DNA of 64,000 bases from Duganella sp. 1411 (lineage in GTDB: Bacteria; Pseudomonadota; Gammaproteobacteria; Burkholderiales; Burkholderiaceae_D), in contig NZ_JAFICD010000002.1 in the NCBI RefSeq assembly GCF_017833525.1, forward strand, positions 434,001 to 498,000, given 5' to 3'. Made by a program: the position numbers and the translations under genes. The notes below the pieces were generated by a model that saw only the letters and a program-made list of their open reading frames with translations, did no database searches and was not told the origin of the DNA. The stretch's first letter is position 1, and each line of letters opens with the position of its first letter. This document shows, in pieces, positions 35,544 to 45,865 of the stretch.

Positions 35544-36015
35544 GCAGAACCAGGCGGCGCGCGCCGGCGGCGCTGAAGATCAAGCCGAGGACCAGCGCGA
35601 CCAGGTTGTCGCGGCGATGGGCGGCGCGCACGGCGTCGAAGCCCATGACGTCCTTGCCGCCGACGGCGACGCCGAAGGTCGGGTGGAAGTCGCCGGGCAG
35701 AAAGCCGGGATGCGTGGTTCGGCGCGGATCGAAGCGGACGGTGACCGGGTACAGCATCGTGGCGTCGCGCACGGCGGCGCGCATCTTGCCGTCGGGGTCA
35801 CCTTTTTCCAGCAGCACGAACTGGCGCCGGTCGCCGTCGACCGTATAGTACAGCGCGCCCATGCTGGCGTGGCTCCAGGTGACGCGTCCGGTCACCGTTT
35901 CGAGCCGGTTGGTGCTCGGCAGGCGCCACTCCAGCGCGCCGTAGATCAGCAAAAGCGCGATCCCCAGCAGCAGGAAGAAATAGCCGCCGCGGCGGTCCTG
36001 GTACCACTTTCTCAT
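35491..36015 (-). CDS. DUF3592-like two-helix membrane protein
   Basis: 174-aa protein with an N-terminal transmembrane helix (about 11-28), a beta-rich extracytoplasmic part ([20 protein letters not shown], then [14 protein letters not shown]) and a second helix (about 140-158), ending in a Pro/Arg-rich tail. The layout resembles DUF3592 proteins, whose function is unknown. The last 53 nt, encoding the basic tail, overlap the convergent acetyltransferase gene. The ATG at 36015 opens [13 protein letters not shown]. Confidence 0.72.
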   Translation of the reverse strand: MRKWYQDRRGGYFFLLLGIALLLIYGALEWRLPSTNRLETVTGRVTWSHASMGALYYTVDGDRRQFVLLEKGDPDGKMRAAVRDATMLYPVTVRFDPRRTTHPGFLPGDFHPTFGVAVGGKDVMGFDAVRAAHRRDNLVALVLGLIFSAAGARRLVLLRGLVAPAPAPPRRRRR

Positions 36016-36094
36016 GGGGCGTCGGGTTGGTTGGGATGGGCGCCATCATACATCGGTCCGGGAGAGAGCCATAGGCCGCCGGCGGATCACACAT

Positions 36095-36198
36095 GGCGGA
36101 TTACGCTACGCTAATCCGCCCTACGTGCCTCCCTTGGGCGCGTCGTCCGTGAATCAATCCGGAATTACGTAGGGCGGATTAGCGCAGCGTAATCCGCC
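36095..36198. repeat. Pair of palindromic repeat units in inverted array
   Basis: Two copies of the CGTAGGGCGGATTAGCGCAGCG unit face each other: one on the minus strand at 36095-36126 and one on the plus strand at 36168-36198. Their outer ends GGCGGATTACGCT / AGCGTAATCCGCC also pair. Same family as 22224 and 27828. It fills the gap before the MFS gene. Confidence 0.85.
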
Positions 36199-36304
36199 AG
36201 GCTCCGCCGACAACCCCGCCACCACCAAGGATTAATAAACATTTTCGTTTACTTAATTGTCGGGACCGCTTAAAGTATCACCACGCCAATCAAACCACCA
36301 CTCC

Positions 36305-37525
36305 ATGAAAACACCGCTATTAATTAGCGCCGCCTGCCTGCTGGCCCTGCTCTCGACCATCGGCGCCGCGCTGCCCTACCCCATCCTGCCACCGCTGTTC
36401 GCCGCGGGCGTCACAAACGGTCTAAACAGTTTCCTCGGCCTGCCGCCCAAGCTGCTGTTCGGCCTGGCGTTGATGATCAACCCGCTCGGCCTGCTGATCG
36501 GCTCGGCCCTGCTGGGCCCGATGTCGGACCGCTACGGCCGCCGTCCGGTGCTGCTGGTGACCTTGTACGGCGCCGCCGCCGGCCACGCCATCACCGCCTG
36601 CGCGCTGCTGTTCGAATCGTATCCGCTGTTCATCGCCGCGCGCTTCTTCACCGGCCTGCTCGAAGGCAACGGCTCGGTGGCGCGCGCGATGCTGGCCGAC
36701 CGCCTCGACGGCGACCTGCGCCGCAAGGCGCTGTCGTGGCTCAACGGCGCCTTCTACCTGGGCTGGCTGGCCGGCCCGCTGCTGGCCGGCTTCACCTTGG
36801 TGTGGGGCGTCGCCATGCCGTTCTGGATCGCCGTCGCGCTGCTGCTGATCACGGCCGTGCTGGTGGCCGCCGCGCTGCCGGCCGAGGCGCCGTCCGACGC
36901 CACCACCTCGTGGTGGCAGGTGGCGCGCGACCGCCACGCCCTCAACCTGCTGCGCGAGCCGGACCTGCGCAGCCTGTTCATCGTCACCTTGGCCTACACC
37001 AGCGGCGTGACGGCGTTCTACGAGTTCTATCCGCTGTGGCTGGTGGAAGTGCCCGGCTACGGCTCGCAGGGCATCGCCTGGACCACCGCCGGCCTATGCG
37101 CGGTGATGACCGCCACCACCGTCTTCGCCGGCCGCCCGTTCAAGGGCGAGCCGCTGCTGCGGGCGCGCCGCTTCGCCTTCGCCACGGCCGCGCTGATCAC
37201 CTTGCTGGCGGCGGGCAACGCCAACGTCGGCATCGCCGCCATCGTGCTGTTCGGCATTCCGCACTCGTTCTACAACGGCATCGTGCCCACCTGGTGCGCC
37301 GAGCGCTTCGGCGAGCACGGCCAGGGCGCGGTGATGGGCTTGATCTCGACCACGTTCTGCCTGGCCAATATCCTGATGGCGCTGGTCGGCGCGGTGCTGA
37401 CCTTGATCGACACGCGCCTGATCCTGCTGCTGGGCGCGGCGTTGACCACCTGGTCGGCATGGCGCATGGGCGGCTGGCACGCCAGCATGCGCGGGCGCGA
37501 CAAGTTCGAGGGGGCGCTGCAATGA
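36305..37525 (+). CDS. MFS transporter, 12-helix type
   Basis: 406-aa inner-membrane carrier. Motif A is visible as GPMSDRYGRRPVLL after helix 2, ARFFTGLLEGNGSVARAM is the helix 4 motif, and the second half repeats the fold. The ATG at 36305 opens MKTPLLISAACLLALLS. The stop overlaps the start of the Cys-rich regulator gene (ATGA), so the two are coupled. The substrate is not evident. An AT-rich stretch at 36230-36290 probably holds the promoter. Confidence 0.9.
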   Translation: MKTPLLISAACLLALLSTIGAALPYPILPPLFAAGVTNGLNSFLGLPPKLLFGLALMINPLGLLIGSALLGPMSDRYGRRPVLLVTLYGAAAGHAITACALLFESYPLFIAARFFTGLLEGNGSVARAMLADRLDGDLRRKALSWLNGAFYLGWLAGPLLAGFTLVWGVAMPFWIAVALLLITAVLVAAALPAEAPSDATTSWWQVARDRHALNLLREPDLRSLFIVTLAYTSGVTAFYEFYPLWLVEVPGYGSQGIAWTTAGLCAVMTATTVFAGRPFKGEPLLRARRFAFATAALITLLAAGNANVGIAAIVLFGIPHSFYNGIVPTWCAERFGEHGQGAVMGLISTTFCLANILMALVGAVLTLIDTRLILLLGAALTTWSAWRMGGWHASMRGRDKFEGALQ

Positions 37526-38142
37526 ACACCGCCGAACAGACGCTATTCCTGATCAAGACGCGCGGCCCGCAAACGGCGCAGCAGCTGGCCGCGCTGCTGG
37601 AGCTGACGTCGATGGGCGCGCGCCGCCAGCTCGAGGCATGGCAGGAAAAAGGCATGCTGACCTACGAGGACGTGGCCGACAAACGCGGCCGCCCGTCGCG
37701 GCGCTGGCTGCTGACCGAGGCCGGCCACGCGCGCTTTCCCGACCGCCACGCCGACCTGACGGTGCAGCTGATCGACCAGGTGCGCGGCCTGTTCGGCGAG
37801 GCCGGCCTCGACAAGCTGATCGCCGCGCGCGAGGCCGACAGCGAGCGCCAGTACCGGCTGCATCTGCACAACGCCGGCGCGCTGCCCGAGCGCGTGGCCG
37901 CGCTGGTGCGCGCGCGCAGCAGCGAAGGCTATATGGCCGAAGTCGAAACGCGCGACGACGGCGCCTTGCTGCTGGTCGAGAACCACTGCCCGATCTGCGC
38001 GGCCGCGCGCCGCTGCCAGCAGTTCTGCCGCTCCGAACTGGACCTGTTCCAGCGCGTGCTCGGCGCCGATTGCACGGTCGGCCGCGTCGAACATATGCTC
38101 GATGGCGCGCGCCGCTGCGTGTATGTGATCAAGCCCCTCTGA
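37522..38142 (+). CDS. Winged-helix regulator with C-terminal Cys cluster (COG2345/SufR-like)
   Basis: 206-aa regulator. The N-terminal helix-turn-helix is seen in QTAQQLAALLELTSMGARRQ and RGRPSRRWLLTEAGHARF. The C-terminal region holds four cysteines as C-x2-C-x5-C-x3-C in NHCPICAAARRCQQFC, followed by ELDLFQRVLG. This is the layout of COG2345 regulators, some of which (SufR) bind an iron-sulfur cluster. It is translationally coupled to the MFS gene, so it may control it in response to metal or redox state. Binding of a cluster is inferred from the cysteines. Confidence 0.87.
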   Translation: MNTAEQTLFLIKTRGPQTAQQLAALLELTSMGARRQLEAWQEKGMLTYEDVADKRGRPSRRWLLTEAGHARFPDRHADLTVQLIDQVRGLFGEAGLDKLIAAREADSERQYRLHLHNAGALPERVAALVRARSSEGYMAEVETRDDGALLLVENHCPICAAARRCQQFCRSELDLFQRVLGADCTVGRVEHMLDGARRCVYVIKPL

Positions 38143-38302
38143 TCGCACGAATTCAAACCGCGCCTTATGCCATAAGGCGGAAATCATTTCCCAAAAAAAT
38201 TAAGTGGAATAGGAAACTCGAAGTCAAGCCCGGCCGGGCCGGTACGCTCGGCCGTTTGATCGCAGTCAAGCCGCAATATGCTGGTCAGAAGACAATCAGT
38301 GC

Positions 38303-40363
38303 ATGCCATACGCCATCGCGGTGGCCACCAGACTGATTGTTTCGCTGAAGGTATTGCGCACCATGCTTTATTTCACCCACCCACCCGTCCCGCTCGCCCG
38401 CGTCCTCAGCGGTAAACTCATCGCCATCAGCCGCGGCGGCAAGAGCCTGTTGATGTTCGGCGCCGACTGCGTGGCGCTGCCGCTGTGCCTGCAACTGGCG
38501 CTGCTGTGCGCCGGCGCCGGCGCGCCGCCGGCCGTCACGCTGCTGCTGACGGCGATGTCGGTCGCGGCGCTGGCGATGAGCGAGCTGTATTCGGCGGTGG
38601 TGCGCTATCTGGACCAGCGCATGCTGGCCATCGCCGGCCTCGGGCTGGGCGGCGCGGTGCTGGCGGTATCGGCGCTCACGCTGGGGCGCGACCAGCAACC
38701 GGTCGCGCCGCTCGCGCTGGCGGCCTACTGGCTGATCGCGATGTTTTATCTGGTGGCCTCGCGCGTGGCGGTGCGCGCCTTCCTGCGGCGCCACACCCGC
38801 GCCACGGCGCTGGCGCGCGAGCCGGTGGCCATCTACGGCGCCGGCGACACCGGCGCCCGGCTGGCGCAGGCGATGCGCGGCGACCATCGCTACACGCCGG
38901 TGTGCTTCATCGACGAGAAATACGGCCGCGAGCAGCGCACCGTCGGCGGCCTGCGCGTGTTTCCGCCCGAGCGGCTGGCCGAGGTGGTCGCCGCCTCGTC
39001 GATCCGGCTGATCGTCGTCGCGCTGCCGGCCACCTCCGGCGAGCGGCTCGGCGCCGTGCTGCGCATGTTGCGCACGGCCGGCGTCAGCGTCAAGTTCCTG
39101 CACGGCCTGCTCGACCTCGCCGACCACGCGCTGCGCCTGCAGGGGCCGGCGCGCGGCGTGCCGGACTTCCCGCTGGAGCAATTGCTGGGCCGCGCGCCGG
39201 TGCAGCCCGACAGCGCGCTGTTCAGCCGCTGCGTGCGCGGCAAGAGCGTGCTGGTGACCGGCGCCGGCGGCTCCATCGGCAGCGAGTTGTGCCGTCAGGT
39301 CGCCGGCCTCGGGCCGCGCCGCCTGCACCTGCTCGACCATTCCGAGTTCGCGCTGTACACCATCCGCCAGGAGCTGCAGGCCAACTGGCCGCAGCTGCCG
39401 GTGCGCGCCCATCTGGGCTCGGTGTGCAACGAGCAGCTGCTCGAGCGCATCATGCAGGAGGACAGCATCGACACCATCTACCACGCCGCCGCCTACAAGC
39501 ACGTGACGATGGTCGAGACCAACCTGGTCGAAGGCTTGCGCAACAACGTGGTCGGCGCGCGCGCGGTGGCCAACATCGCCGCCAAGTACCTGGTCGAGAC
39601 GTGCGTGCTGGTGTCGAGCGACAAGGCGGTGCGCCCCAGCACCATCATGGGCGCGAGCAAGCGCCTGTCCGAGCTGGTGTTCCAGGCCGCCGCGCAGACG
39701 GCGGCCTGGAACAGCAACGGCGAGCGCCGCACCACGTTCAGCATGGTCCGCTTCGGCAACGTGCTGGGCTCGTCCGGCTCGGTGGTGCCGCTGTTCCGCC
39801 GCCAGCTGCAGCAAGGCGGCCCGCTGACCATCACCGACGCCGCCATGGAACGCTACTTCATGCTGATCCCGGAAGCGGCGCAGTTGGTGATCCAGGCCGG
39901 CGCGATGGCCGAGGGCGGCGAGGTGTTCGTGCTCGACATGGGCCAGCCGATCCGCATCGTCGACCTGGCGCGGCGCATGATCGCGCTGGCCGGGCTGACC
40001 GAGAAGAGCGCCCGCCATCCGCAGGGCGACATCGAGATCAGCTACGTCGGCCTGTTCCCCGGCGAAAAACTGCAGGAGGAGCTGCTGACGGCCGACGGCG
40101 CCGAGCCGAGCCGCCATCCGCGCATCCTGCGCATGAAGGAGCAGGCGCTGCCGCCGGCGGTGCTGGACCAGTACCTCGACATGCTGCTGGCCACCTGCGA
40201 CACCAACGACCGCTGGCTGATCGAGGCCATGCTCAAGACCATCATGACCGAATTCACGCCGCAGACCGGCGCCCGCGCCGCCGACGCCGAGGCCGCGCTG
40301 CGCGCCATCGCGCAGTTGAGCATGGCGCAGGCGCAGGCGCCGGTCCAGCCGCAGCCGTCCTGA
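38303..40363 (+). CDS. Membrane UDP-GlcNAc 4,6-dehydratase-like enzyme (WbpM/PglF/CapD family)
   Basis: 686-aa nucleotide-sugar dehydratase, first gene of the polysaccharide locus. Four N-terminal transmembrane helices (about 50-160) precede a CoA-binding-like domain (VAIYGAGDTGARLAQAM). The catalytic SDR domain from ~310 has TGAGGSIGSELCRQV and SSDKAVRPSTIMGASK, in which Met replaces the usual SDR Tyr, as in this family. The product is a UDP-4-keto-6-deoxy sugar, the precursor of bacillosamine- or FucNAc-type residues. The start could be 38303 or the ATG at 38363 with GAAGG upstream; both keep all domains. Confidence 0.9.
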   Translation: MPYAIAVATRLIVSLKVLRTMLYFTHPPVPLARVLSGKLIAISRGGKSLLMFGADCVALPLCLQLALLCAGAGAPPAVTLLLTAMSVAALAMSELYSAVVRYLDQRMLAIAGLGLGGAVLAVSALTLGRDQQPVAPLALAAYWLIAMFYLVASRVAVRAFLRRHTRATALAREPVAIYGAGDTGARLAQAMRGDHRYTPVCFIDEKYGREQRTVGGLRVFPPERLAEVVAASSIRLIVVALPATSGERLGAVLRMLRTAGVSVKFLHGLLDLADHALRLQGPARGVPDFPLEQLLGRAPVQPDSALFSRCVRGKSVLVTGAGGSIGSELCRQVAGLGPRRLHLLDHSEFALYTIRQELQANWPQLPVRAHLGSVCNEQLLERIMQEDSIDTIYHAAAYKHVTMVETNLVEGLRNNVVGARAVANIAAKYLVETCVLVSSDKAVRPSTIMGASKRLSELVFQAAAQTAAWNSNGERRTTFSMVRFGNVLGSSGSVVPLFRRQLQQGGPLTITDAAMERYFMLIPEAAQLVIQAGAMAEGGEVFVLDMGQPIRIVDLARRMIALAGLTEKSARHPQGDIEISYVGLFPGEKLQEELLTADGAEPSRHPRILRMKEQALPPAVLDQYLDMLLATCDTNDRWLIEAMLKTIMTEFTPQTGARAADAEAALRAIAQLSMAQAQAPVQPQPS

Positions 40364-40424
40364 CGGGGCCCGCCCCCCGCCCCCGCCGGCCCGTCCCCCC
40401 ACCCCAACCGCAAGGAGCACCATC

Positions 40425-41486
40425 ATGCGCCAGTTCACCCCCGCCGTCGTCGACCGCAAGATGCGCTTCGCGCTGGTCGGCTGCGGCCGCATCGCGCAAA
40501 ACCACTTCGCCGCGCTCGCGCTGCACGCCGACCGCTGCCAGCTGGTGGCGGTGTGCGACATCGATCCGGGCGCGCTGGCGCGCGCGGCCGACCAGACCGG
40601 CGCGATGCCGTACGCGCGGCTGGACCGGATGCTGGCCCACAGCGAGGTCGACGCGGTGATCATCACCACGCCGTCCGGCCTGCACCCGGAGCAGGCGGTG
40701 CAGGTGGCCGCCGCCGGCCGCCACGTGATCACCGAAAAGCCGATGGCCACCCGCTGGGAGGACGCCAAGCGCATGGTCGGCGCCTGCGACGCGGCCGGCG
40801 TGCGCATGTTCGTCGTCAAGCAGAACCGCCGCAACGCCACCTTGCAGCTGCTCAAGCGCGCGGTCGACAAGAAGCGCTTCGGCCGCATCTACATGGTCAA
40901 CCTGAACGTGTTCTGGACCCGGCCGCAAAGCTACTACAACAGCGCCGCCTGGCGCGGCACCTGGGAGTTCGACGGCGGCGCGTTCATGAACCAGGCCAGC
41001 CACTACGTCGACCTGCTCGACTGGATCGTCGGCCCGGTCGAGAGCCTGCAAGCCTACACCGCCACCCTGGCGCGCGACATCGAGGTCGAGGACACCGGCG
41101 TCATCAGCCTGCGCTGGCGCAACGGCGCGCTCGGCTCGATGAACGTGACGATGCTGGCCTATCCGCACAACCTCGAGGGCAGCATCACCATCCTCGGCGA
41201 GACCGGCACGGCGCGCATCGGCGGCGTCGCCGTCAACGAGGTGCAGCAGTGGGAGTTCGCCGAGCCGGACGAGGACGACGCGCACGTGCGCGAGGCCAGC
41301 TACGCCACCACGTCGGTGTACGGCTTCGGCCACCCGCTGTACTACGACAACGTGCTCAAGGTGCTGCGCGGCGAGGCCGAGCCGGAGACCGACGGCCGCG
41401 AGGGCCTGAAGTCGCTCGAGGTGCTGATCGCCGCCTACCGCTCGGCGCGCGACGGCCGCCGCGTGGCGCTGCCGCTCGACTACTGA
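40425..41486 (+). CDS. Gfo/Idh/MocA sugar dehydrogenase, WlbA/WbpB-like
   Basis: 353-aa NAD-dependent oxidoreductase. The Rossmann motif is [16 protein letters not shown], followed by the EKPMA motif ([16 protein letters not shown]) and GGGAFMNQ-like substrate region ([22 protein letters not shown]). These fit the UDP-GlcNAcA 3-dehydrogenase branch that works with the WlbB and WlbC enzymes encoded next. It oxidises C3 before transamination. AAGGAG lies just upstream of the ATG. Confidence 0.87.
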   Translation: MRQFTPAVVDRKMRFALVGCGRIAQNHFAALALHADRCQLVAVCDIDPGALARAADQTGAMPYARLDRMLAHSEVDAVIITTPSGLHPEQAVQVAAAGRHVITEKPMATRWEDAKRMVGACDAAGVRMFVVKQNRRNATLQLLKRAVDKKRFGRIYMVNLNVFWTRPQSYYNSAAWRGTWEFDGGAFMNQASHYVDLLDWIVGPVESLQAYTATLARDIEVEDTGVISLRWRNGALGSMNVTMLAYPHNLEGSITILGETGTARIGGVAVNEVQQWEFAEPDEDDAHVREASYATTSVYGFGHPLYYDNVLKVLRGEAEPETDGREGLKSLEVLIAAYRSARDGRRVALPLDY

Positions 41487-41509
41487 TCAATGATGCGAGG
41501 AGAAACGAT

Positions 41510-42094
<585 letters not shown>

Positions 42095-42138
42095 GCGCGC
42101 CCGCGCCGCCACCCGACCACCCAGCCCCGGAGCCCACC

Positions 42139-43227
42139 ATGGAATTCATCGACCTGAAAGCCCAATACCAACTGCTGCGCGAGGATATCGGCGACGCCAT
42201 CCAGCGCGTGCTCGACCACGGCCAGTACATCATGGGGCCGGAGGTGGCCCAGCTCGAGCACAAGCTGGCCGCGTTCACCGGCGCGCGCCATTGCGTGACG
42301 GTGTCGTCGGGCACCGAGGCGCTGCTGATCTCGCTGATGGCGCTGGGCGTCGAGCCCGGCGACGAGGTGATCACCACGCCGTTCTCGTTCATCGCCACCG
42401 CCGAGGCCATCGTGCTGCTGGGCGCGCGCCCGGTGTTCGTCGACGTCGAGCGCGCCAGCGGCAACCTCGACCCGGCGCTGGTCGCCGCCCGCATCGGCCC
42501 GCGCACCCGCGCCATCCTGCCGGTGTCGCTGTACGGCCAGCCGGCCGACATGGACGCCATCAACGCCGTCGCGCTGCGCCACGGCCTGCCCGTCATCGAG
42601 GACGCCGCGCAAAGCTTCGGCGCCGGCTACCGCGGCCGGCGCAGCGGCAACCTGTCGGCCATCGGCTGCACCAGCTTCTTCCCCAGCAAGCCGCTGGGCT
42701 GCTACGGCGACGGCGGCGCCATCTTCACCAGCGACGACGAGCTGGCCCAGGCGATGCGCGAGATCCGCGTCCACGGCCAGTCGCAGCGCTACCGCCACAC
42801 CCGCATCGGCGTCGGCGGCCGCATGGACACCCTGCAGTGCGCCATCGTGCTGGCCAAGCTGGGCGCGTTCGAGCAGGAACTGGCGCGGCGCCGGCAGGTG
42901 GCGGCCGTCTACGACCGCCTGTTCGCCGGCCGCATCGAGACGCTCGCGCCGGCGCCGGACCGCGACAGCGCCTACGCCCAGTACACGGTGCTGCCGCAGC
43001 GGCGCGCCGCCGTGCAGAGCGCGCTGCAACTGGCCGGCATCCCCAGCGCGGTGCACTACCCGCTGCCGATCCACCAGCAGCCGGCGTACGCCCATTTCGA
43101 CCATGCCGCCTGCCCGGTGGCCGAGCTGCTGGCCCGGCATGTGCTAAGCCTGCCGATGGGGCCCTACCTGGCCAGCGCCGACGCCGAGCGGGTGGCCGCC
43201 GTGGTGCTGGCGGCGGCCGGCGCCTAG
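42139..43227 (+). CDS. PLP-dependent sugar aminotransferase, WlbC/WbpE-like
   Basis: 362-aa DegT/DnrJ/EryC1-family enzyme. The N-terminus FIDLKAQYQLL is typical of this branch. The PLP-binding Lys sits in TSFFPSKPLGCYGDGGA, and VSSGTEALLISLMALGVEPG and VIEDAAQSFGA complete the fold. It transfers an amino group to C3 of the 3-keto sugar made by the WlbA-like enzyme. With genes 40425 and 41510 it yields UDP-GlcNAc3NAcA. The 6-dehydrogenase and the 2-epimerase of that pathway are not in this window. Confidence 0.9.
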   Translation: MEFIDLKAQYQLLREDIGDAIQRVLDHGQYIMGPEVAQLEHKLAAFTGARHCVTVSSGTEALLISLMALGVEPGDEVITTPFSFIATAEAIVLLGARPVFVDVERASGNLDPALVAARIGPRTRAILPVSLYGQPADMDAINAVALRHGLPVIEDAAQSFGAGYRGRRSGNLSAIGCTSFFPSKPLGCYGDGGAIFTSDDELAQAMREIRVHGQSQRYRHTRIGVGGRMDTLQCAIVLAKLGAFEQELARRRQVAAVYDRLFAGRIETLAPAPDRDSAYAQYTVLPQRRAAVQSALQLAGIPSAVHYPLPIHQQPAYAHFDHAACPVAELLARHVLSLPMGPYLASADAERVAAVVLAAAGA

Positions 43228-43290
43228 CGCCGTCCCACGCCACAGGCCCGTTTCCACACCCACCACCATCACCTCAACCACCCGGCCGCC

Positions 43291-44634
43291 ATGCGCACCC
43301 TGCCCACATTCTGGAAACATTTACTGACCGTGATGAGCGGCTCGCTGGCGGCGCAGGCGCTGCCGATCCTGGCCGCGCCGCTGATCACGCGCCTGTGCAC
43401 GCCGGCGCAGATGGGCGCCTTCAGCGTCTGGTTCGGCGTGATCGCCATCGCCGCCGTGCCGGCCACGCTGCGCCTGGAAAACGCCATGATCCTCGACCAG
43501 CGCCGCCACCGCCAGCACCTGTGCTTCAGCGTCGTGGCCTGGTCGGCGACCTGGATGGCGGTGTTGCTGACGGTCGCGGCCACGCTGCTCGAGCTGTGCT
43601 GCCTGACCGGCATGTCCTGGCTGGGCGCGCTGACCGTGGGCGTGGGCGCCTGGCTGACGGCCACCACCCAAACCACGCTCGCCTACGCCGCCTCGCACAA
43701 CGCCTTCGCGCCGGCCGCCAAGGCCAGGATCGTGGCGGCCGGCGGCATCGCGCTCGCGCAACTGGGCTTGCTCGGCACGGGCATCGGCACGGGCGCGCTG
43801 ATGGGCGGCCACCTGGTCGGCCTGGCGCTGGGCCTGGTGGCGGCGCGCCTGCTGCTGCGCCCGCCCCTGGGCCGCCCCGGCGCGCAGCGGCCGGGCGCGC
43901 GTCCGCTGGCCTGGCTGGCCGCCGCGCCGGCGCGGCTGCGCCAGCTGGCGCGCGGCGGCCTGTCCGGGCTGCTGCCGTCGCGGGCCCAGCGCGCCTATCT
44001 GCTGACCCACCGCGCGCTGTGGCACTACACGCTGCCGGGCAACCTGCTCAACACCGGCGTCGGCCAGCTGCCGCTGCTGATCATCGGCGCCCGCCACGGC
44101 GCGCTCGCCGCCGGGCTGTTCGCGCTCACGCAGCGGGTGCTGGCCGCGCCGATCTCGCTGCTGGCCGCCTCGGTGCACGAGGTGTTCAAGCGCGAATCGG
44201 CGCGCCAGTACCAGGACACCGGCAACTGCCGCCCCGCCTACCTGCACGCGCTGCGCGTGTTGTTGCTGCTGGGCTGCGTGCCGTCGCTGATCCTGCTGCT
44301 GGCCTCGCCGGCGCTGTTCGCCTTCGCGTTCGGCGAGGCCTGGCGCGGCGCCGGCGAGCTGGCGCAGATCCTGGCGCCGCTGTACTTCCTCAACTTCCTC
44401 GCCAGCCCGCTGAGCTATGTGTTCCTGGTGGCCGGACGGCAAAAGATCGAGATGGTCTGGCAGATCGCGCTGTTCATCATGACCGCCTGCGCCTTCGCCG
44501 CCCCGCTCACGCTCAAGCAGAACGTGCTGGCCTACACGGTCGGCTACTCGCTGCTGTACCTGCTGTACCTGCGCATGTCCTACCGCTACAGCGTCAAGCT
44601 GCACCCGCCGGGAGGCCTGCATGCGGCCGGCTGA
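43291..44634 (+). CDS. Polysaccharide flippase, Wzx-like
   Basis: 447-aa integral membrane protein with about 12 helices, of the MOP/oligosaccharide flippase superfamily. The first helix has the family feel (AQALPILAAPLITRLCTPAQMGAFSVW), and the C-terminal half contains PLLIIGARHGALAAGLFALTQRVL, the second-repeat signature. It would carry lipid-linked repeat units across the inner membrane. The 3' end overlaps the polymerase-like gene by 14 nt. Confidence 0.88.
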   Translation: MRTLPTFWKHLLTVMSGSLAAQALPILAAPLITRLCTPAQMGAFSVWFGVIAIAAVPATLRLENAMILDQRRHRQHLCFSVVAWSATWMAVLLTVAATLLELCCLTGMSWLGALTVGVGAWLTATTQTTLAYAASHNAFAPAAKARIVAAGGIALAQLGLLGTGIGTGALMGGHLVGLALGLVAARLLLRPPLGRPGAQRPGARPLAWLAAAPARLRQLARGGLSGLLPSRAQRAYLLTHRALWHYTLPGNLLNTGVGQLPLLIIGARHGALAAGLFALTQRVLAAPISLLAASVHEVFKRESARQYQDTGNCRPAYLHALRVLLLLGCVPSLILLLASPALFAFAFGEAWRGAGELAQILAPLYFLNFLASPLSYVFLVAGRQKIEMVWQIALFIMTACAFAAPLTLKQNVLAYTVGYSLLYLLYLRMSYRYSVKLHPPGGLHAAG

Positions 44635-45865
44635 CCACACCGGCGCAACCGCCGCGGCGGCGGCGCCCTGGACGCCCAGCGGCGCCATGGCCCGGCGCAC
44701 CGGCCTGTTCGGCCCGGCCTACGCGGAGCTGGCGTTCTTGCTGCTGTTCGCCGGCTTCTTCGCCTACCAGACCCTGCTCGGACTGGGCCTGATACGGGCC
44801 TTCCTGGGCGGCTACTTCGCCGCCGTGTCGCTGCTGATGTTTCCCGTGCTGCTGCTATCCTACCTGCGCCGGCTGCACGCGCAAGCGTTCCGCCTGCACG
44901 GTGTCGACGCCGCCTTCCTCGGCTTCCTGGCCTACTTCGCCGCCGTGATCCTGGCCAACGCGCCCTTCGTCAGCCTCGCTTCGGTCGGCTACCACCTGCT
45001 GGGCATGGTGTACATGCTGAACCTGTTCATCATCTTCAAGACGCTGGACTTCGGCAGCCGCCGCTTCCAGCTGACCCAGCTCGCCAGCCTGGCCGCGATG
45101 TCGGCCGTGGTGTTCAGCTATTCGGTCGACGGCGCGTTCTACCTGGCCATGCTGGGCGCCGCGCTCGATCCCGACAGCGTCGCCACCTACCAGGGCTTCT
45201 CGCGGTCCTACCTGATGCCGATGATCGTCGCGCTGGCCTGCACCCGCAGCCGCCCGCTGCGCTGGGCGCTGTACGCGCTGGGCCTGCCCACCTTGTACAT
45301 CAACACCGCCCGCAGCGAATTCGGCGCGCTGCTGTTCCTGATCCCGCTGATCGAATTCCACGCCTCGCGCCACCGCATGATCATGCTGGCGGCGCTGCTG
45401 CTGGTGTTCATGCTGATCAAATTCAACCTGGACGCCATCATCGCCGCCGTGCCCAGCAACCGCACGCTCGAGCTGCTCGACCCGTCGCACTCGTCGTCGG
45501 TCAGCGCGCGCCACCACCTGACCGTGCTGGCGCTGCGCACCATCGACCTGCACCCGGTCCTGGGCGACTACGCCAGCTACCCGCCGGGCTACTACGCGCA
45601 CAACATCCTGTCGGCCTGGGTCGACCTGGGCCTGTTCGGTTTCCTCGGCCTGCTGCTGCTGCTGATCTATCCGCTGGTCCAGATGGGCGTGCACGGCTAC
45701 CTGGTGGGCGGGCGCGGCAGCCGCGACCAGCGCTTCGTGCTGGCCTGGAGCATGCTCGCGACCACCCTGCTGTTACTGGGCCTGTCCCACAATTTCTGCG
45801 ACATGCTGGTCGGCGCCGCGCTTGGCGCCTACGCCCGCTACCGCTGCGGAGGCCGCGATGCTTGA
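44621..45865 (+). CDS. O-antigen polymerase/ligase-like membrane protein (Wzy candidate)
   Basis: 414-aa membrane protein with about 10 helices. A large loop between helices near residues 285-330 (ending GDYASYPPGYYAHNILSAWVDLG) has the His-N-x3-W pattern of Wzy/WaaL proteins. Sequence is otherwise poorly conserved, as usual for polymerases. Its place between flippase and glycosyltransferase supports the polymerase role. It overlaps both neighbours; the end overlaps the next gene by 8 nt (ATGCTTGA). Confidence 0.83.
   Translation: MRPADHTGATAAAAAPWTPSGAMARRTGLFGPAYAELAFLLLFAGFFAYQTLLGLGLIRAFLGGYFAAVSLLMFPVLLLSYLRRLHAQAFRLHGVDAAFLGFLAYFAAVILANAPFVSLASVGYHLLGMVYMLNLFIIFKTLDFGSRRFQLTQLASLAAMSAVVFSYSVDGAFYLAMLGAALDPDSVATYQGFSRSYLMPMIVALACTRSRPLRWALYALGLPTLYINTARSEFGALLFLIPLIEFHASRHRMIMLAALLLVFMLIKFNLDAIIAAVPSNRTLELLDPSHSSSVSARHHLTVLALRTIDLHPVLGDYASYPPGYYAHNILSAWVDLGLFGFLGLLLLLIYPLVQMGVHGYLVGGRGSRDQRFVLAWSMLATTLLLLGLSHNFCDMLVGAALGAYARYRCGGRDA

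Noticed and set aside
38161..38179. Dyad CGCCTTAT-GCC-ATAAGGCG as a terminator or operator before the polysaccharide locus
   Set aside because: The symmetry is perfect but there is no following T-run, no promoter alignment and no second copy to support a function.
38285..40888. 867-codon open frame antisense to the 4,6-dehydratase
   Set aside because: Antisense shadow of a gene with clear catalytic motifs; low-complexity His/Arg/Ala composition.
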